64,000 nt of DNA from Tanypteryx hageni (lineage: Eukaryota; Arthropoda; Insecta; Odonata; Petaluridae): NCBI GenBank assembly GCA_028673005.1, contig CM054112.1:28168043-28232042 (forward strand), written 5' to 3'. Numbering within the stretch: position 1 is the first letter of the stretch; each line of letters opens with the position of its first letter. A program made the position numbers and the translations under genes. A model generated the notes under the pieces. The model was not told the origin of the DNA and searched no databases. It worked only from the letters and a program-made list of their open reading frames with translations. Below, in pieces: positions 35,301 to 45,440 of this stretch.

Positions 35301-38300
35301 GAGTGAGAGAAAGGGGGGAGGAAATGGTAGGAATGATTCTTGCATTCAGCAATTCGGACCAAATGGGCACGTCCCTGGATGAACGATGGACAGTTTCTAA
35401 TTTATTTTTGCAAAAAGATTACGACTCAATGCGAGACTTTATGACGGATATTATCGGCGGCTATCGTTTTTATTCCGAGAGCGACTGAGGAGGGTATTCG
35501 GAGAGGAGGGGGGGAGTAAGGCAAAAAAGGAAGGGAGGAGAAAGGGGGAAGGAGATGGAATGAACAACACGACCAGTGCGCAAATACGCGGCCTCAGAGA
35601 GTGATCACGCGGCGAGATACGCGGCTGTTTTGTCTGTCAACACGCCACTTGCTTCTTCGCTGAGAACTTTTTAAGTGTAAAACTAGCGTTGATATTCCAT
35701 ATACTGAATCGTCTTTACGAGAAAAAAAGTCAATCCGATTCAAAAAGGAATAAATAAAAAATGAATCGAAAACGCGATTAATGAAATTCTCCATATCCCT
35801 CGAATCCGATAAATATTCTGTACCAAGGTTCATCCAAGTACGACACAGTCTAGTAACAATAATCTCAAAATGAACATAGGTCACCGCACAGTCTAGTAAC
35901 AATAATCTCAAAATGAACATAGGTCACCTTCTACATTAGGTAACTATATAAAAGCTTAGATAGGAACGTGAGTCGTATTACTAGAATACGAGGATGAAAT
36001 TTACTTTGCGATTTTTAATAAGTAGCATAATAAACATTGCGCACAAAAATGTTTCCAAAACTTGTCCATCGAAATTTTTACCCAGGCCGCTCTGTCATTC
36101 GATATGTCGCATTTGGCCCAATCGGTGATTTGAAATGCCTTATGCGGCCCTTTGCACAAAATGTTTTGCGATTTCTGTTCTATACAACTCTAAAATAAGC
36201 AGTCAGTGAATTACCACTTAAGGTGGCTACTTAGTGACTGAAACGTAGACCATGTTTTCTCAACCGTATTAGAGCTACAGAAGTTAATTAATTAACTGCA
36301 ATACGGCAAATAAAATCTTTAAAAAGTATTCATGGAATTGATGCATTTGCGGATTGGGCTATTTCTCGATCTTGTGATAATGAGTTGCCTCACTCCTTTA
36401 ATAGTTGACGACGTTTGATACAAAGATGCTCATAAGAAGAAATCTGAGTTAAGAAGATGCCGTGAGAAATGGAGAAAAGTTTGTACTTGATTAGCTTTTC
36501 TTTTTAAAACCTGCAATGCAAGTTTTGTTTCCGCTCGGATAAGTTTAGACCCCATCTACGAAACCAAGCACTCCTTTTATGAGGTTATTTTGCGCCTCAC
36601 GAATTGTTTCCCGCGCAAAGTGGAAAAGGATGTCAGCAAAGCATGAGAAGAATGTCTGCGATATAAATCTGGTTAATATCTAGTAATCAAAAACTCGAGA
36701 ATGACATTTATTGCTTTGGTTTAGATCCAGGACAACTTGGCTCATATTCGGAATATCTTTTCAACCGCTTCAGCTATTTTCTTTAATAAACTCAACGAAG
36801 CCGATCATAAATCTTTTAATAAGCATTCCATGTTGCTAATTAAAATACCCCTATAATAAAAAGAATGCACATCCGCTATATAGAAGAATGAAATAAAAAA
36901 TAACGTTATCTCGTACGATCTGTACTTTCCAGGCAACCTATACATCTCAAGACGAAATCAAGGATATCTGATTTAAAATTTTTGAAATATGACAGGCAAA
37001 TTGTATACAGTAAAAACCTCGTTTAGCCAACCTACGTATAAGAGGGGCAGAACCGTCGGATAAACCGAAAGGTCGAATAATTCGTAAATACTGGAAATAA
37101 TGCTCATTTAGGAACATTATGTATTTCACATACAGCTCAGGCCGTTTTACAGTAAAATTTAAAATATAAAATAATATAGTAAAATATTACTAATAAAACA
37201 AGATGATACAAACGGAACTTATGATTCCTACTTTCCATATAATTATTTTAAATTAAATCTGGTGCAGCAATTTCTTATATTGGCTTTAATAGCTTTAAAG
37301 CCACTGCGGATGAGTTGCTCTTTGTGTTCCGAAATTTCATAATTTAGCATTATAAAATATTACAAGTACATTCGAACAGAAAACTAAATTGATTGATTTG
37401 TGTGGCAAAAATAATGCGTGTATGTACTACGCTATACCGAATCCGAGTCCAACAATAGTTGTTGCAATGGCAACACTCTTGTAATGAGTGATAAAAACTG
37501 CAAAAACGCCAATATGTACACATAATTCGAAGAAATACGATCGATAAGCTGAATTCCACGATAAAAATTGAATTTCCATTTCTTTCCTCAGAGAATAGAA
37601 CATATTCCGCTCCGATATTACTATTCTATGATATTTTAATGTGCAAGATAAAATTACCCTGCACGATGGATTTCAGATTTCCCGTGTAAATCAAATGGGA
37701 AGGATAGTTCCTGGAATCGAACTTTCAATCATCGCAATAAAACTTATCCTTGGGAGCTCGGCCCCAGTAGCATGAAAATCGGTCTACTGGTCCAAAAGTT
37801 AATAGGGTGGGACAGACAGACACAACGATGAAACTATAAGCCTATTTCCATTCTGGAAAGTAAGCTAATATTAAAATTAAATTATCAGTGGTCTCCCGAG
37901 TGAATTAACTGTCAGTAGGGTTGTCACCTTATAAGAAGTTAATTCCGGGAGATTTTCTTCTAGATTTAAAAAAAAAACTTATGTGAAGTATGAGACTTGT
38001 TTTATTTATTGATTAGAAAGCATTTAATCAATATTTAATCGTAATTTTATTTTACTAGATAAAATAATTATGTATCGGTAATGATTTTCCGCGTAAATCA
38101 TCTGTCGGGCGATCTCTCGCGTGAACCGACTCCTGAGGATCTCCCGCGTGAATCGAATTTCGGTGGATTCAACCGACATATGGTTTCCGACTATGGTTAG
38201 ACAGCTCATCTATTTTTTGGTAGCTTAAACCGATATTCAGATAAACGAGGGTCGGATAATCGAGGTTATAATGTACTCGAAAAGTGATATTCATTTCAAT

Positions 38301-39059
38301 GCTTATCCGGGATAAGGATTTTGAAATATCTCACAAGAGTTACTTGAAATTACTTCACGGGTGATTGATTGTAGATCACAGTCATATAGAATTCAATAAA
38401 TAAATATAAAAATAATATTAAAATTTTAAAAATAGGACCATGCCGTAAAAGAAAAAATCATGCTGTTTTTTTATTTTTACTTGTAATAATCTCTACGTTA
38501 AGGTAATCATAGACAGTAAATTTAGAGTAGCATAGTAAAAGACAACAATGTAATGGAGCGGCAGGAATTAATTATTTCGCGAAAAAGACCTCTAAAGCGT
38601 CATTGTTTAAAATACACCATCCAATGCTAACATGCGGAAAGGGCCGTTTCAAAAATTATTTTCCGGTCAATACTTCTCCCTTAAATTTCAGCATTACTTT
38701 AAAATGCATAATCCAAATGTCCAAGGTAGAAAATACGACGACTTGATTTTAAAAGGCATTCAATGACTTTAGCCGAAGAGGAAAGAATTTCCGATAAAAA
38801 TATTTCAAACGAAGTTAATCGAGTTCTGATTATGACAAAAACATGTAGGAAAGATTAAAGCGGAACAAAAGGGAGATTTGGCATTGCATTTCGCTGATTG
38901 CAAAATTTACGAAGAAAATAGGAACCAGATCCCGGATGTTTATACACATTTAGATTATAAAAACATAAAAATATCTTACCTGAGTAGGAGGGGGCTGTCC
39001 ACGTAGAACTGCACCCTAAAATAGAGCACCAAGAGCGGGCACCCATTGGCGTCCAGCCC
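16510..39059 (-). CDS. ex: expanded (Hippo-pathway FERM scaffold), exons in window joined; N-terminus missing
   Basis: Nine exons join in phase into 1,641 residues plus stop. Recognition rests on blocks shared with insect Expanded: VQFYVDSPLLL and RHHYYLQLR (end of F1/start of F2), LLAGLALQADLGD (F2), RKKFEIRALNWPG and HLLSLCRLTHQFSMAM (F3), DYVIYPMKDPALSKQEYMDA, two PPxY motifs, and the C-terminal KNLDLPLISALCNDR. In flies Expanded sits at the apical junction with Merlin and Kibra, binds the Crumbs tail through its FERM domain and Yorkie through PPxY motifs, and promotes Warts activation; it is itself induced by Yorkie. The FERM domain spans residues 1-372 here, and the rest is a largely disordered tail. 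The protein is longer than the fly form because of Gly/Glu/Pro/His/Gln-rich insertions. Most of F1 and the start codon are upstream and were not found in the window. Confidence 0.93.
17353..17930 (-). other. ex intron, 578 bp
   Basis: Donor GTGAGT after CCCTCG at 17931 and acceptor at 17353. AT-rich; nothing else seen. Reading through the donor would add only five residues before a stop, so the 17931 exon could also terminate a shorter isoform if the intron were retained. Confidence 0.85.
17931..20473 (-). CDS. ex: ex large exon: disordered Pro/His/Gln-rich tail with PPxY motifs
   Basis: This exon covers residues 514-1361 (2,543 bp, acceptor TTCTTTTACAG, phase 1 to phase 0). It is rich in Ser, Pro, His and Gln, with homopolymer runs of His (for example about 18840-18890 and 18560) and Gln (about 18150). 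Two WW-binding PPxY motifs are seen: QPPPPPYRGP near residue 1165 (about 18511-18530) and PPPPPYDPS at the very end of the exon (17931-17955). Between them lie short Ser/Asn motifs such as YRSTPNVSG, ASNQNLSC and SASTQNLTRG. The block DYVIYPMKDPALSKQEYMDA near residue 1110 is conserved in the family. GC content is far above that of the flanking introns. Confidence 0.93.
20474..21593 (-). other. ex intron, 1,120 bp
   Basis: AT-rich, bounded by GTAAAC donor and CAG acceptor. No other feature was recognised. Confidence 0.85.
21594..21737 (-). CDS. ex: ex exon, 144 bp
   Basis: This exon covers residues 466-513. Acceptor GCTCTGCAG; donor CAAG|GTAAAC; phase 1 in and out, so it could be skipped without shifting the frame. 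It encodes DDLEMEIMINSPPAPSVESL and a Pro/Ser-rich end. It is the first part of the tail after the FERM-proximal region. Confidence 0.87.
21738..22601 (-). other. ex intron, 864 bp, with an old duplication
   Basis: AT-rich. About 92 bases starting at 22092 recur, diverged, from 22258 (both contain AATTAAAGTAATAAT and a CCG..CGTATTATT-like block), a spacing of 166 bases. No coding signal. Confidence 0.75.
22092..22350 (+). repeat. Diverged 166-bp-spaced duplication in an ex intron
   Basis: The two copies (22092-22183 and 22258-22350) share AATTAAAGTAATAAT, TTATAATA, TGTAA.CATCA.TTTAA, and GTCCG.ATTATT.,.TTACATAA with about 80 percent identity. It is probably an old tandem duplication or a worn repeat pair. 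Confidence 0.6.
22602..22880 (-). CDS. ex: ex exon, 279 bp
   Basis: This exon covers residues 373-465. Acceptor TCTCCGCAG; donor GTGAAG|GTGAGT; phase 1 in and out. It begins with a basic, helical-looking segment directly after FERM F3 (ERKRMRDLCPLLLELSIAKE), then a His/Gly-rich stretch, then a Ser/Thr-rich end (VSVISNTSSNTTSGIVSD). The basic segment resembles the FERM-adjacent linker of FERM proteins. Confidence 0.87.
22881..23955 (-). other. ex intron, 1,075 bp, containing a SINE fragment
   Basis: AT-rich except for the tRNA-derived SINE fragment at 23059-23124. Nothing else was recognised. Confidence 0.85.
23059..23124 (-). mobile_element. Truncated tRNA-Gly-derived SINE, same family as 6375-6474
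   Basis: On the minus strand it reads the 3' half of the tRNA-like head (CAAGTGGAAGACCCGGGTTC onwards, B box intact) followed by GTCATAGCAGAC and the TTTTTTCTCGTTTCAAA tail. It matches the first copy across head and tail, which defines the family. The 5' half of the tRNA, including the A box, is missing. Confidence 0.75.
23956..24133 (-). CDS. ex: ex exon: FERM F3 (C) lobe
   Basis: This exon covers residues 314-372. Acceptor TTTCTTCAG at 24134; donor GAGGAAG|GTGAGA. It encodes RKKFEIRALNWPG, a strand KFTYYSNSDEKSKHLL, and the final F3 helix LCRLTHQFSMAMQPRLAEVR. This is the most diagnostic FERM segment in the window. Other frames of the same DNA are open but meaningless. Confidence 0.93.
25157..25188 (+). 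repeat. (CA)n microsatellite
   Basis: An interrupted CA run (ACACCCACACACACGCGCAC...), directly upstream of the hairpin element. Confidence 0.85.
25194..25401. repeat. 70-bp-arm hairpin flanked by 14-bp direct repeats
   Basis: Arms 25241-25310 and 25318-25387 are reverse complements with only about 2 mismatches in 70, separated by a 7-base loop (GTGGCAT). The direct repeat AAACCCAAATGACA is present at 25194-25207 and 25388-25401. The left direct repeat is 33 bases away from the left arm, while the right one abuts the right arm. Possible origins are a foldback or MITE-like insertion with target duplication, or a template-switch palindrome. Confidence 0.85.
25800..25955 (+). repeat. Polypyrimidine tract (CCCTYT / TTACCCCCTC)
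   Basis: About 150 bases of almost pure pyrimidine on the plus strand with recurring TTACCCCCTC and CTTCCCTCT words. Long frames across it are artefacts of composition. Confidence 0.8.
27149..27445 (+). repeat. G-rich polypurine minisatellite with three unit types
   Basis: The array begins with a 14-base unit AAGGAGGATGGGGG repeated about seven times. It changes to AGGAGGTGGGGGG units and then to AGGAGGTGGAGGG units of 13 bases, all purine apart from single T bases. The graded change along the array suggests local expansion of new variants. It can form quadruplex or triplex structures. Confidence 0.88.
29223..29288 (-). CDS. ex: ex 66-bp exon within FERM F3
   Basis: This exon covers residues 292-313. 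Acceptor TTTATTTCAG, donor TTTGAG|GTGAGT, both phase 0. It encodes ENMEKAVMATFLWSNIGKLC followed by FE. The FLWSNIGKLCFE piece is the F3 strand that precedes KKFEI in the next exon. It could be skipped without a frameshift, but this would remove part of F3. Confidence 0.9.
29289..29831 (-). other. ex intron, 543 bp
   Basis: AT-rich, GTGAGC donor and TTTCAG acceptor. Nothing else was seen. Confidence 0.85.
29832..30155 (-). CDS. ex: ex exon: FERM F2 end to F3 start
   Basis: This exon covers residues 184-291. Acceptor ATTTCCCTTGAAG, donor TACGAG|GTGAGC, phase 0 in and out. It encodes the F2 helices LEETMAVRAVEAHHRGLRGL and TRAEAELQYIREA, then two low-complexity inserts (a Pro/Ala-rich one and a Gly/Ser-rich one) around RLNLHLYRLNKSKKPEQ, and ends with the F3 strand TVWLGICAKGIEIYE. 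The inserts are longer than the corresponding loops of fly Expanded as I remember them. Confidence 0.9.
30156..30886 (-). other. ex intron, 731 bp
   Basis: AT-rich with GTAAGC donor. Nothing else was seen. Confidence 0.85.
30887..31355 (-). CDS. ex: ex exon: FERM F2 with acidic/glycine-rich insertions
   Basis: This exon covers residues 27-183. Acceptor ATATTTCCAG, donor CCTCAG|GTAAGC. It encodes DKVTRHHYYLQLRRN, then about 40 residues of Gly/Ala/Glu-rich sequence (including VDEEEEEGGG), the conserved F2 helix LLAGLALQADLGD, another Gly/Arg/Glu-rich region (GDDEEEEGTDEE), and YFAPGEYLPPQ. The fly F2 lobe has the two conserved helices nearly contiguous, so the first insertion splits the lobe. 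GC content is very high and trinucleotide repeats (GAG, GGC) underlie the insertions. Confidence 0.92.
33285..33415 (+). repeat. Pyrimidine-rich minisatellite (CACTACCTCCTCCCTCCCT type)
   Basis: About six imperfect units of roughly 16-20 bases around the words CACTACCTCC and TCCCTCCCT. Confidence 0.8.
35844..35927 (+). repeat. Tandem duplication, 43-bp unit
   Basis: CACAGTCTAGTAACAATAAT and the 23 bases after it occur at 35844 and again, almost identical, at 35887. Their near identity means the duplication is young. Confidence 0.9.
37006..38275. mobile_element. pogo/Tigger-like DNA transposon remnant
   Basis: The left end TACAGTAAAAACCTCGTTTA at 37006 and the reverse complement of the right end (TACATTATAACCTCGATTAT, from 38275) match apart from a one-base shift. 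Both begin with TA and are followed by subterminal words (GTCGGATAA, CCGAAAGGTCGAATAA) typical of Tigger-like elements. No transposase was found inside; the interior includes another worn repeat near 37690-37870. It is probably a non-autonomous or heavily decayed copy. Confidence 0.6.
38980..39059 (-). CDS. ex: ex exon: end of FERM F1 / start of F2 (most N-terminal exon found)
   Basis: This exon covers residues 1-26 plus two bases of codon 27. Acceptor CTTTTTTGCAG at 39060, donor CTCAG|GTAAG. It encodes GLDANGCPLLVLYFRVQFYV and DSPLLL, a conserved FERM segment. It opens with a split-free GGG codon, so the upstream exon must end in phase 0. That exon, with the start codon and most of F1, was not found in 39060-64000. 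Confidence 0.92.
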
Positions 39060-42000
39060 CTGCAAAAAAGAAAAGAAAAACATTAAAATTATGATATCCG
39101 TGAATTATTACTGGGCAGGCTAAAATAAAAAAACCGTTCTAACCACTTTTTAAGCTGTAAAATATCTCTACCTTCAGAATGTGCTTGGATTTCACGCTGA
39201 ACGCGCACATAATTTGACGGAAGTACAAACTGTCCGTAATTATTATTCACGAGTAATAACAAACCCAAAAGCCTCGTTAGCATGCAGAGGCATCTGCCGC
39301 TTTATAACAACACTGGAATAACTCTCCGGGCAGGATGGACTGATTTGGAAACTTTAATACTTAATTCCAGATGGATAACACCTGGCATGTGAATATTTGT
39401 ACACTTTTTTAGTTCTTGATTCAATATTGTACTTAGCCAATTGAAACAAGCATTCGAATACATCTCTTGCCAAAACGTTTTCTAATTCTCATGATCTATA
39501 AGTTATTCGACTCCTATTTAGGACGTTCAAAGTGGGAACGACTTCATATATCGTCGGAATTACATTCTATTAATTAGAATACCGTCACTAAAAAGTTAAT
39601 CTCATCTATGCGTCACCTACTCCCCAAAAAAACCAGTCCTTACACTCGTCAGACGATTGACGTAAAATGCATTCTGTGCGTTTTACGACGCGTCCTCACG
39701 AAATAAAAATAACCCTTAAACTTAATTTGAGTATCCGTCTCCTTATCCATAAATTGTCACCGAATTGACGGGGAAAGGCAATAAAAATATGTACAGTTAA
39801 CGAACTGAACCTAAACTCCTTGACGACTGTTGCAGCTGCATTTACAATCGCCTCCACAAAATCCCTTAAAAACCGTCCACTGGCCGAAAGTTCAGAAAAA
39901 GGAAGAGAGAATATTCTCCATGACAGCATCTGCCAACCCATCCAGACACCCAATCACCGAGTGCATTGCCCTCCCCCTTAACTTCAAGCCCTCTTCGTCT
40001 CTCTCTATCTCTCTCTCCCACCCCTCTTGCACTCGATTCAGCTTCACAGAGAGAGAGAGAGAGAGATCTTGCGTCAACTCCACCACAATCTCCTCTTTCC
40101 TCTTGATCCGCCTCTTCCATTCTTTAGAGATGCAACGGGTGAAGAGGAGGAGTCTCTTCTCGCTGCGTTTGGCATAAGAGGTGGAGGAGAAGAAAGGGGG
40201 AGGTGCACCCAAGTGGAGCCCGCCCTCACATCACACACACACAAAATCGCGTGCACGTCTCGGGCCATCCGGTCGGCCCTCGTCAGACGGGATTTCACGG
40301 TCCTACTGACATTCCTAGCCGAATATGGCCTCTCTTCCTCTTTTCGAAGGATGGATAAGTCAAGAGAGAGAGAGAGAGTATGCTGATCTCCGCTCTCTCT
40401 CCGTTCATTGATTTACATCTCCCTGTTTCTATCCCAACCCAACTCTAACCCTTCTAACCTTATAATGAAACCCATTAGCACTCTAAAGTCCCATTTTCCT
40501 CCCCCTCCTTTACCCAATCGCAAGCGACTGACCCCTAACGAATGGTCCCGAGCATAAAATAAAAATGCCCGAAAAAGTCGTGGAACTCATTTAACGACCG
40601 GCGATGGTTCAGGAAAAGATGTTACGAGAGGGAAAAAATCAAGAAGAGTAAATGAGAACGAAATAAAATCCCTCCGTTTGAGGCGAAGGGGCAACAACTC
40701 CCCGCGAGGGAACGCAAAAATCTCCGAGGTCGATTTTTATGGTCTCCAGGAAATTTCGGTTGACAGGAACAAATGGACGCAAACGGTATCGGCGATTAAA
40801 TTCACAGTTTTATGCACCATCGCAAATTATGGCATGCATTTTATATTATCGCTGATTCTACACGGATGATTCTGTTCAGGCCACTAGGCGAGTGATATGC
40901 AAATGCGCGAGCATGGATATATATGCAGACAAAATTCGATAAATAAGCAGCACATCGAAAAGTCATTAAATTAGGGTGTTAAGACCCCGAGGGACTTGTA
41001 CGAACAATAAAGATTATTCGACAGCTTTATCTATATTAAAATGTAATACAAATGACCCTTCTTCTCGTTCGAAGCGGCTCTTTTAATACTTTTTTGATAG
41101 CGTACGCTAACGAGCTCGACAACGATCTGCGATCGCTTAGCTAAACATAAAAAATAAGTTCTTCATGGCGAACTTAAGGAAGAGAGAGGGAAAAAATAGA
41201 GAAGTTTTGAGGGCCTCCCGATCCGAGCGCCTCGCCCGGAGGAAATTAAAAGTTATATTTTCATTCGTATTATTTCCGCCCCGTCCTCGGACATCACTAA
41301 TTTATATCTCGACTGCTGCACTGCTGCAAGTACGGACGTGAATTCGAACCGTCTCTTCGTGAACTGGATTCCGGTGCGGAAGACCAGCAGCTGGCGAAAG
41401 GGTCACAAACAAAATTCGGTCCGTTCCCCGATCAATTTCTCCCTCTCAATCTCTCTCGCTTATTTCATTTTCCGACCCGTTCCGATTGCTATCATCCGCC
41501 AAGGTCGACATTTGTCTGCAGCAACAGTTGCATCAGAGAGAGGACGAACGGTAAAAATAAGAAGAGATCTGATCGATTTACGACGCCCGCCATATTCGTC
41601 AATCTTCTTTTCTTTCCTCGGAGCAAACGCAAAAAATAGAGAGGCGGAGAAAGAAATTAAACACCAATTCGTTCGAATTTTAATTGCCACCGAGCATGAA
41701 TTCCTATTCTCCTTCTTTATGGCTGCATCTAAGTGATAATTTAACAAATAAAGGGGAGGGGAGAAAAAATCCCGAATCGCTTGAATATGCGATTGGTGCT
41801 TTTCTGATGAATGGAGAGAGAGAGGGAGAGAGAGGAAAAGGGAGAGGCGAGTGATGGAGGGGTTACGATATCCACCCCCTCACACTCCCTCTTCCACTCT
41901 CACTCCAAATGGAGCAAAGCGAATGGCGAAAGAGGGGCGCTCGAGAGGCATAAAGAAAGAGAGGAAAAAGAGCGGTTTAACGCCAGAGTGATTATCATTA

Positions 42001-45000
42001 TTCAGCGATTCACGTTTTTCCTGCCTAGATGTATTTACGAGGAAGTCTTGGGATATTTCGGTAATGGCATCTGATAAGAACTGCCTCGGAAGGAATTAAA
42101 TTGAAAGTCACTCCGGTGAAAACATTCACGCAATTAGTTTTTAGCGTTCGAAACGTGGAATTGATGTATGAATGCATAGAATAATGCGCAACTGAGAAAA
42201 TCTTGTATCCCAAACTACCAAGAGTTTTAGGAATTGGAACATAAAAAATTCAACTGTCACAAAGAAAGTCTCCTGCTTGTTTAAAATTCTCCCTATAATT
42301 CCTCTAAAATCATCGACATTTGTGAGGATGTAAGTATATATTTAGCGAATAAATATACTGATTAGAGAAAAAATAGTTTTTTTTACTTTTCGCGTGAAAA
42401 ACTTAATCACACTTAAGCTTTTACAGGATGAGGGATAGTTTGTGGTCATCTGCTCTAATAATGCGAGACGGCATGACTGAAGAAGATTAAGTTAGAGCAA
42501 AGGGAATAGGTGAATCCTTAAGAGGTCTGAAAGGGGTTGAGGAGAGAATGGGGTGGACACACTTCGATACCGAAATAAAATTATCGGAGGAGCAAAGAAG
42601 GGCGGTGCAATTTACGAGGGGTACTTCACCAGACGGCGGGTGGTAAACGGCGGACAAAAATGCTGGCGGGAGCGTGAGACGATGCGCAATGAGATTGGCG
42701 GAGAGTGAGGAAAAGGGAGTGAAAGGGGGAGGGGAAATGGAGGTGAAAAAAGCGCTGAAAAGGTATGACTCGCAATTAAAACGAGGAAATACTTCGGATC
42801 GAGAGATAAATGACGAAAAACTTACGTGGAGAGACTTGAGAGCGGACGTTTATGGCACATGCCGCAGTTTTATAACGCTCGGGTTAAATCGATATATATA
42901 CTTTTTATTTTTGGGAAAGATTTCAAGATTCTATGAAGAAGAGAGTCTACGACTTATTGCGTGATAGAAATTAAGGTGATATAAAAAAACTGAAAATTTC
43001 CCCGCAAAACCTAATAAACCTATTTAGGAAAAAGGAGTTTCATGGCAAATTGTAGTTTATTAGCACTTAAAACTGACGGTAGGTTTAGGAAAATTTTAAT
43101 AGGAAATTAACTCATGTTGCTCACCGAAAAGGTTCATAAAATGACTGTAGGCGGACTTCACTTATCGTTACCAGGTATCGTAAAAAAGAGCGGTAAAGCA
43201 ATAAAGAGGATATTTATAGTCAATAGCATAATTTTTAAGTAAAAAATGAGACGTGTATAAGACCATAATACGAGTCAACCGTATGAAATAATAAGGCTTT
43301 AAAATATTAATCTGTTAAAACAGGTATCGAACGATTAAATTAAGTTCCTTGCGCGAACACATACGCAAATCGATTCGACATTACATGTGCCCTCATAGAA
43401 TTCAATGTCCCTCACGCGGTCTTCATAGTGTGAGAGCAATATTTACATACATATTAGATAATAGAGAGGGGAGAGTGGGATGGAATGAGGAAGGAAGGGA
43501 TTGAAGGGCAAGGTGAGGGAATAGGGAGAGGAAGGGAAGGCTGGAAGAGAATTGAAGAATGAGGAAATAAAGCGGCGGAAAGACGAGGGATGGTGTGTGA
43601 GGGAGATGGGATATTTTTGGTGGAGGGAGGGAAATATCGGACGTGATGTGGTTTGTGGAGCCTTTAAAAGGTGACAGGATGAAGAAATGCTATATCTAAT
43701 GACTTACTTGTACGGCACAAAACATGCATTCTCTCGACCCTTAAATGGTGAAGCATGGATGGATTAAACGCTGTTCTTAAGGATAATTACACTTGAAGCG
43801 TTCAACACTGAAGAACACAACCAACATTGATGTAAATGACTCGATCCCTTTCTACGTTTTAATTCCTCTGCAGATCTCAAAGAAATTTCCAGAGTTGACT
43901 CTCTTGACTACATATCTAATAAATATGTTTATCAATAATATAAAATACCTCAAAATTAAAGAAATAGGAGAAGAAATTGAGAAAATAGCACAGGAAATTA
44001 AAATTGCGTCTGATTAAGTTAAAGTCAGAAAACTGAATAAAGAAGTATACTTGGCTATAATAGTCCAAGAGGCTGATTAGCCAGAAAAACAATCAAACAA
44101 AGATATTGGCAAAATACAAAGAAAACATCTCACGATAATTTTGTCAGTAGGTAATAGTTTCGCTTGAGATATGACAATGAAGTATATATTTTGTCAATTA
44201 CATTTGAGTAATATTGATCTATTAGACAAATAATTAACGATACTGCTCGAGATATCGCGCATATATATTGCATGCAGTAAACTACTATTATGTCATATTA
44301 TATTTAAGGCATTCTTTACGAGAAAAATATGTTCCCAGATTGTATTGCTTTACTGTTTGCCAATCAAATCCATTTTACGAGTAGAATTCATTCCGCAAAA
44401 CAGAATTTTCCCATCGCACTAACATTTGCCTGTTTAAAACAACCAGCAATGATAGCAAACAAGTTTCGTTTGCTGTTTCCTCAAACGAGTGATGCATTAT
44501 GTAAGAAAAGTATAAGTCCGCGATACAACCTATCGCATTCCTTCTCCGCCATAACAATAAAACCGATAATTGATTAGTTTATAGGAAAATTGAATTAAAT
44601 GGTCTAGAAGAGAAGGCTAACAAAGTATGATAGATGGAAGCCCCAATAAAACGAAATCCTGGCAGTTTTTGGCCGGAGAGACGTGAATAAAAACATCCAA
44701 GTCTTCTCTCCCGAAAGAAATCAGGGAGAGAGAAGAGAGGGAATGAAAAGAAGAGATTGACAGTAGCACACTGAGAGATCGTAATAGCATATTCCGGATC
44801 GCCCTTAATCACGGCAGGAGAAATTATTTATTTAAAAAGTAACCAAATAAGAACATTCCCTTCAAAGTAAGTCTTATTCTTCTATTCGAAGGAAGGTTCG
44901 AAGGAGCGAGTTATGAGAAGGTTGGCGGAGTTTTGGAGGAAGACGAAAGAAGAGAGTGGAAAGGGGCTTTCGAGAGTATTGTATAGGCTGAGAGAAAGGG

Positions 45001-45220
45001 TGGATTGAGAAAGGGAAAAAATGGATTAGAAGGAGTGATGGGGTGGATGAGGAGTCTATGCACGTGGTGGAGAATAAGGAACGAGAGGAGGGGGGGAGAG
45101 AAGATAGGAGGCCCGAGAAGGAGGAGGTCCTCCGGAGAAAGATTTTTTCAAAAAAGAATTCTTTTTATTTTGCTCGGGCGAAGGATAACAGGAGAATCAG
45201 AGTTGATGGTGAGGCTACAA
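39060..45220 (-). other. Probable ex 5' intron, part 1
   Basis: Non-coding by my reading. It holds short GA runs (40050-40066, 40358-40378, 41813-41835) and a G/A-rich tract (43460-43640). Many short frames are present but none resembles the missing ex N-terminus. Confidence 0.5.
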
Positions 45221-45310
45221 GAGCAGAGAAGGAGAGAGAGAGAGAGAGAGAGGGGAGGGGGAGGAAGGATAGAGGAGGGGGTTTGAAATTCCCATCAGGA
45301 AAAACCGGTC

Positions 45311-45368
<58 letters not shown>

Positions 45369-45440
45369 AAGAGGAGAGAGAGATTGGAAAAGAGGGAAGG
45401 GGGATAGAAAGAGAGAGAGAGAGAGATGAAGAGAGGAAGG
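45221..45440 (+). repeat. (GA)n microsatellite cluster
   Basis: Several GA runs, the longest an uninterrupted run of about 23 repeats at 45315-45363, inside an almost pure purine stretch. Long frames rich in Arg/Glu or Leu/Ser here come only from the repeat. Such runs are binding sites for GAGA-type factors in insects; that use here is speculation. Confidence 0.9.

Larger units (their letters stand above)
31356..38979 (-). other. ex intron, 7,624 bp
   Basis: It contains a pyrimidine minisatellite (33285-33415), a 43-bp duplication (35844-35927) and a pogo/Tigger-like element (37006-38275). No conserved exon was recognised despite many short frames. Confidence 0.85.
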
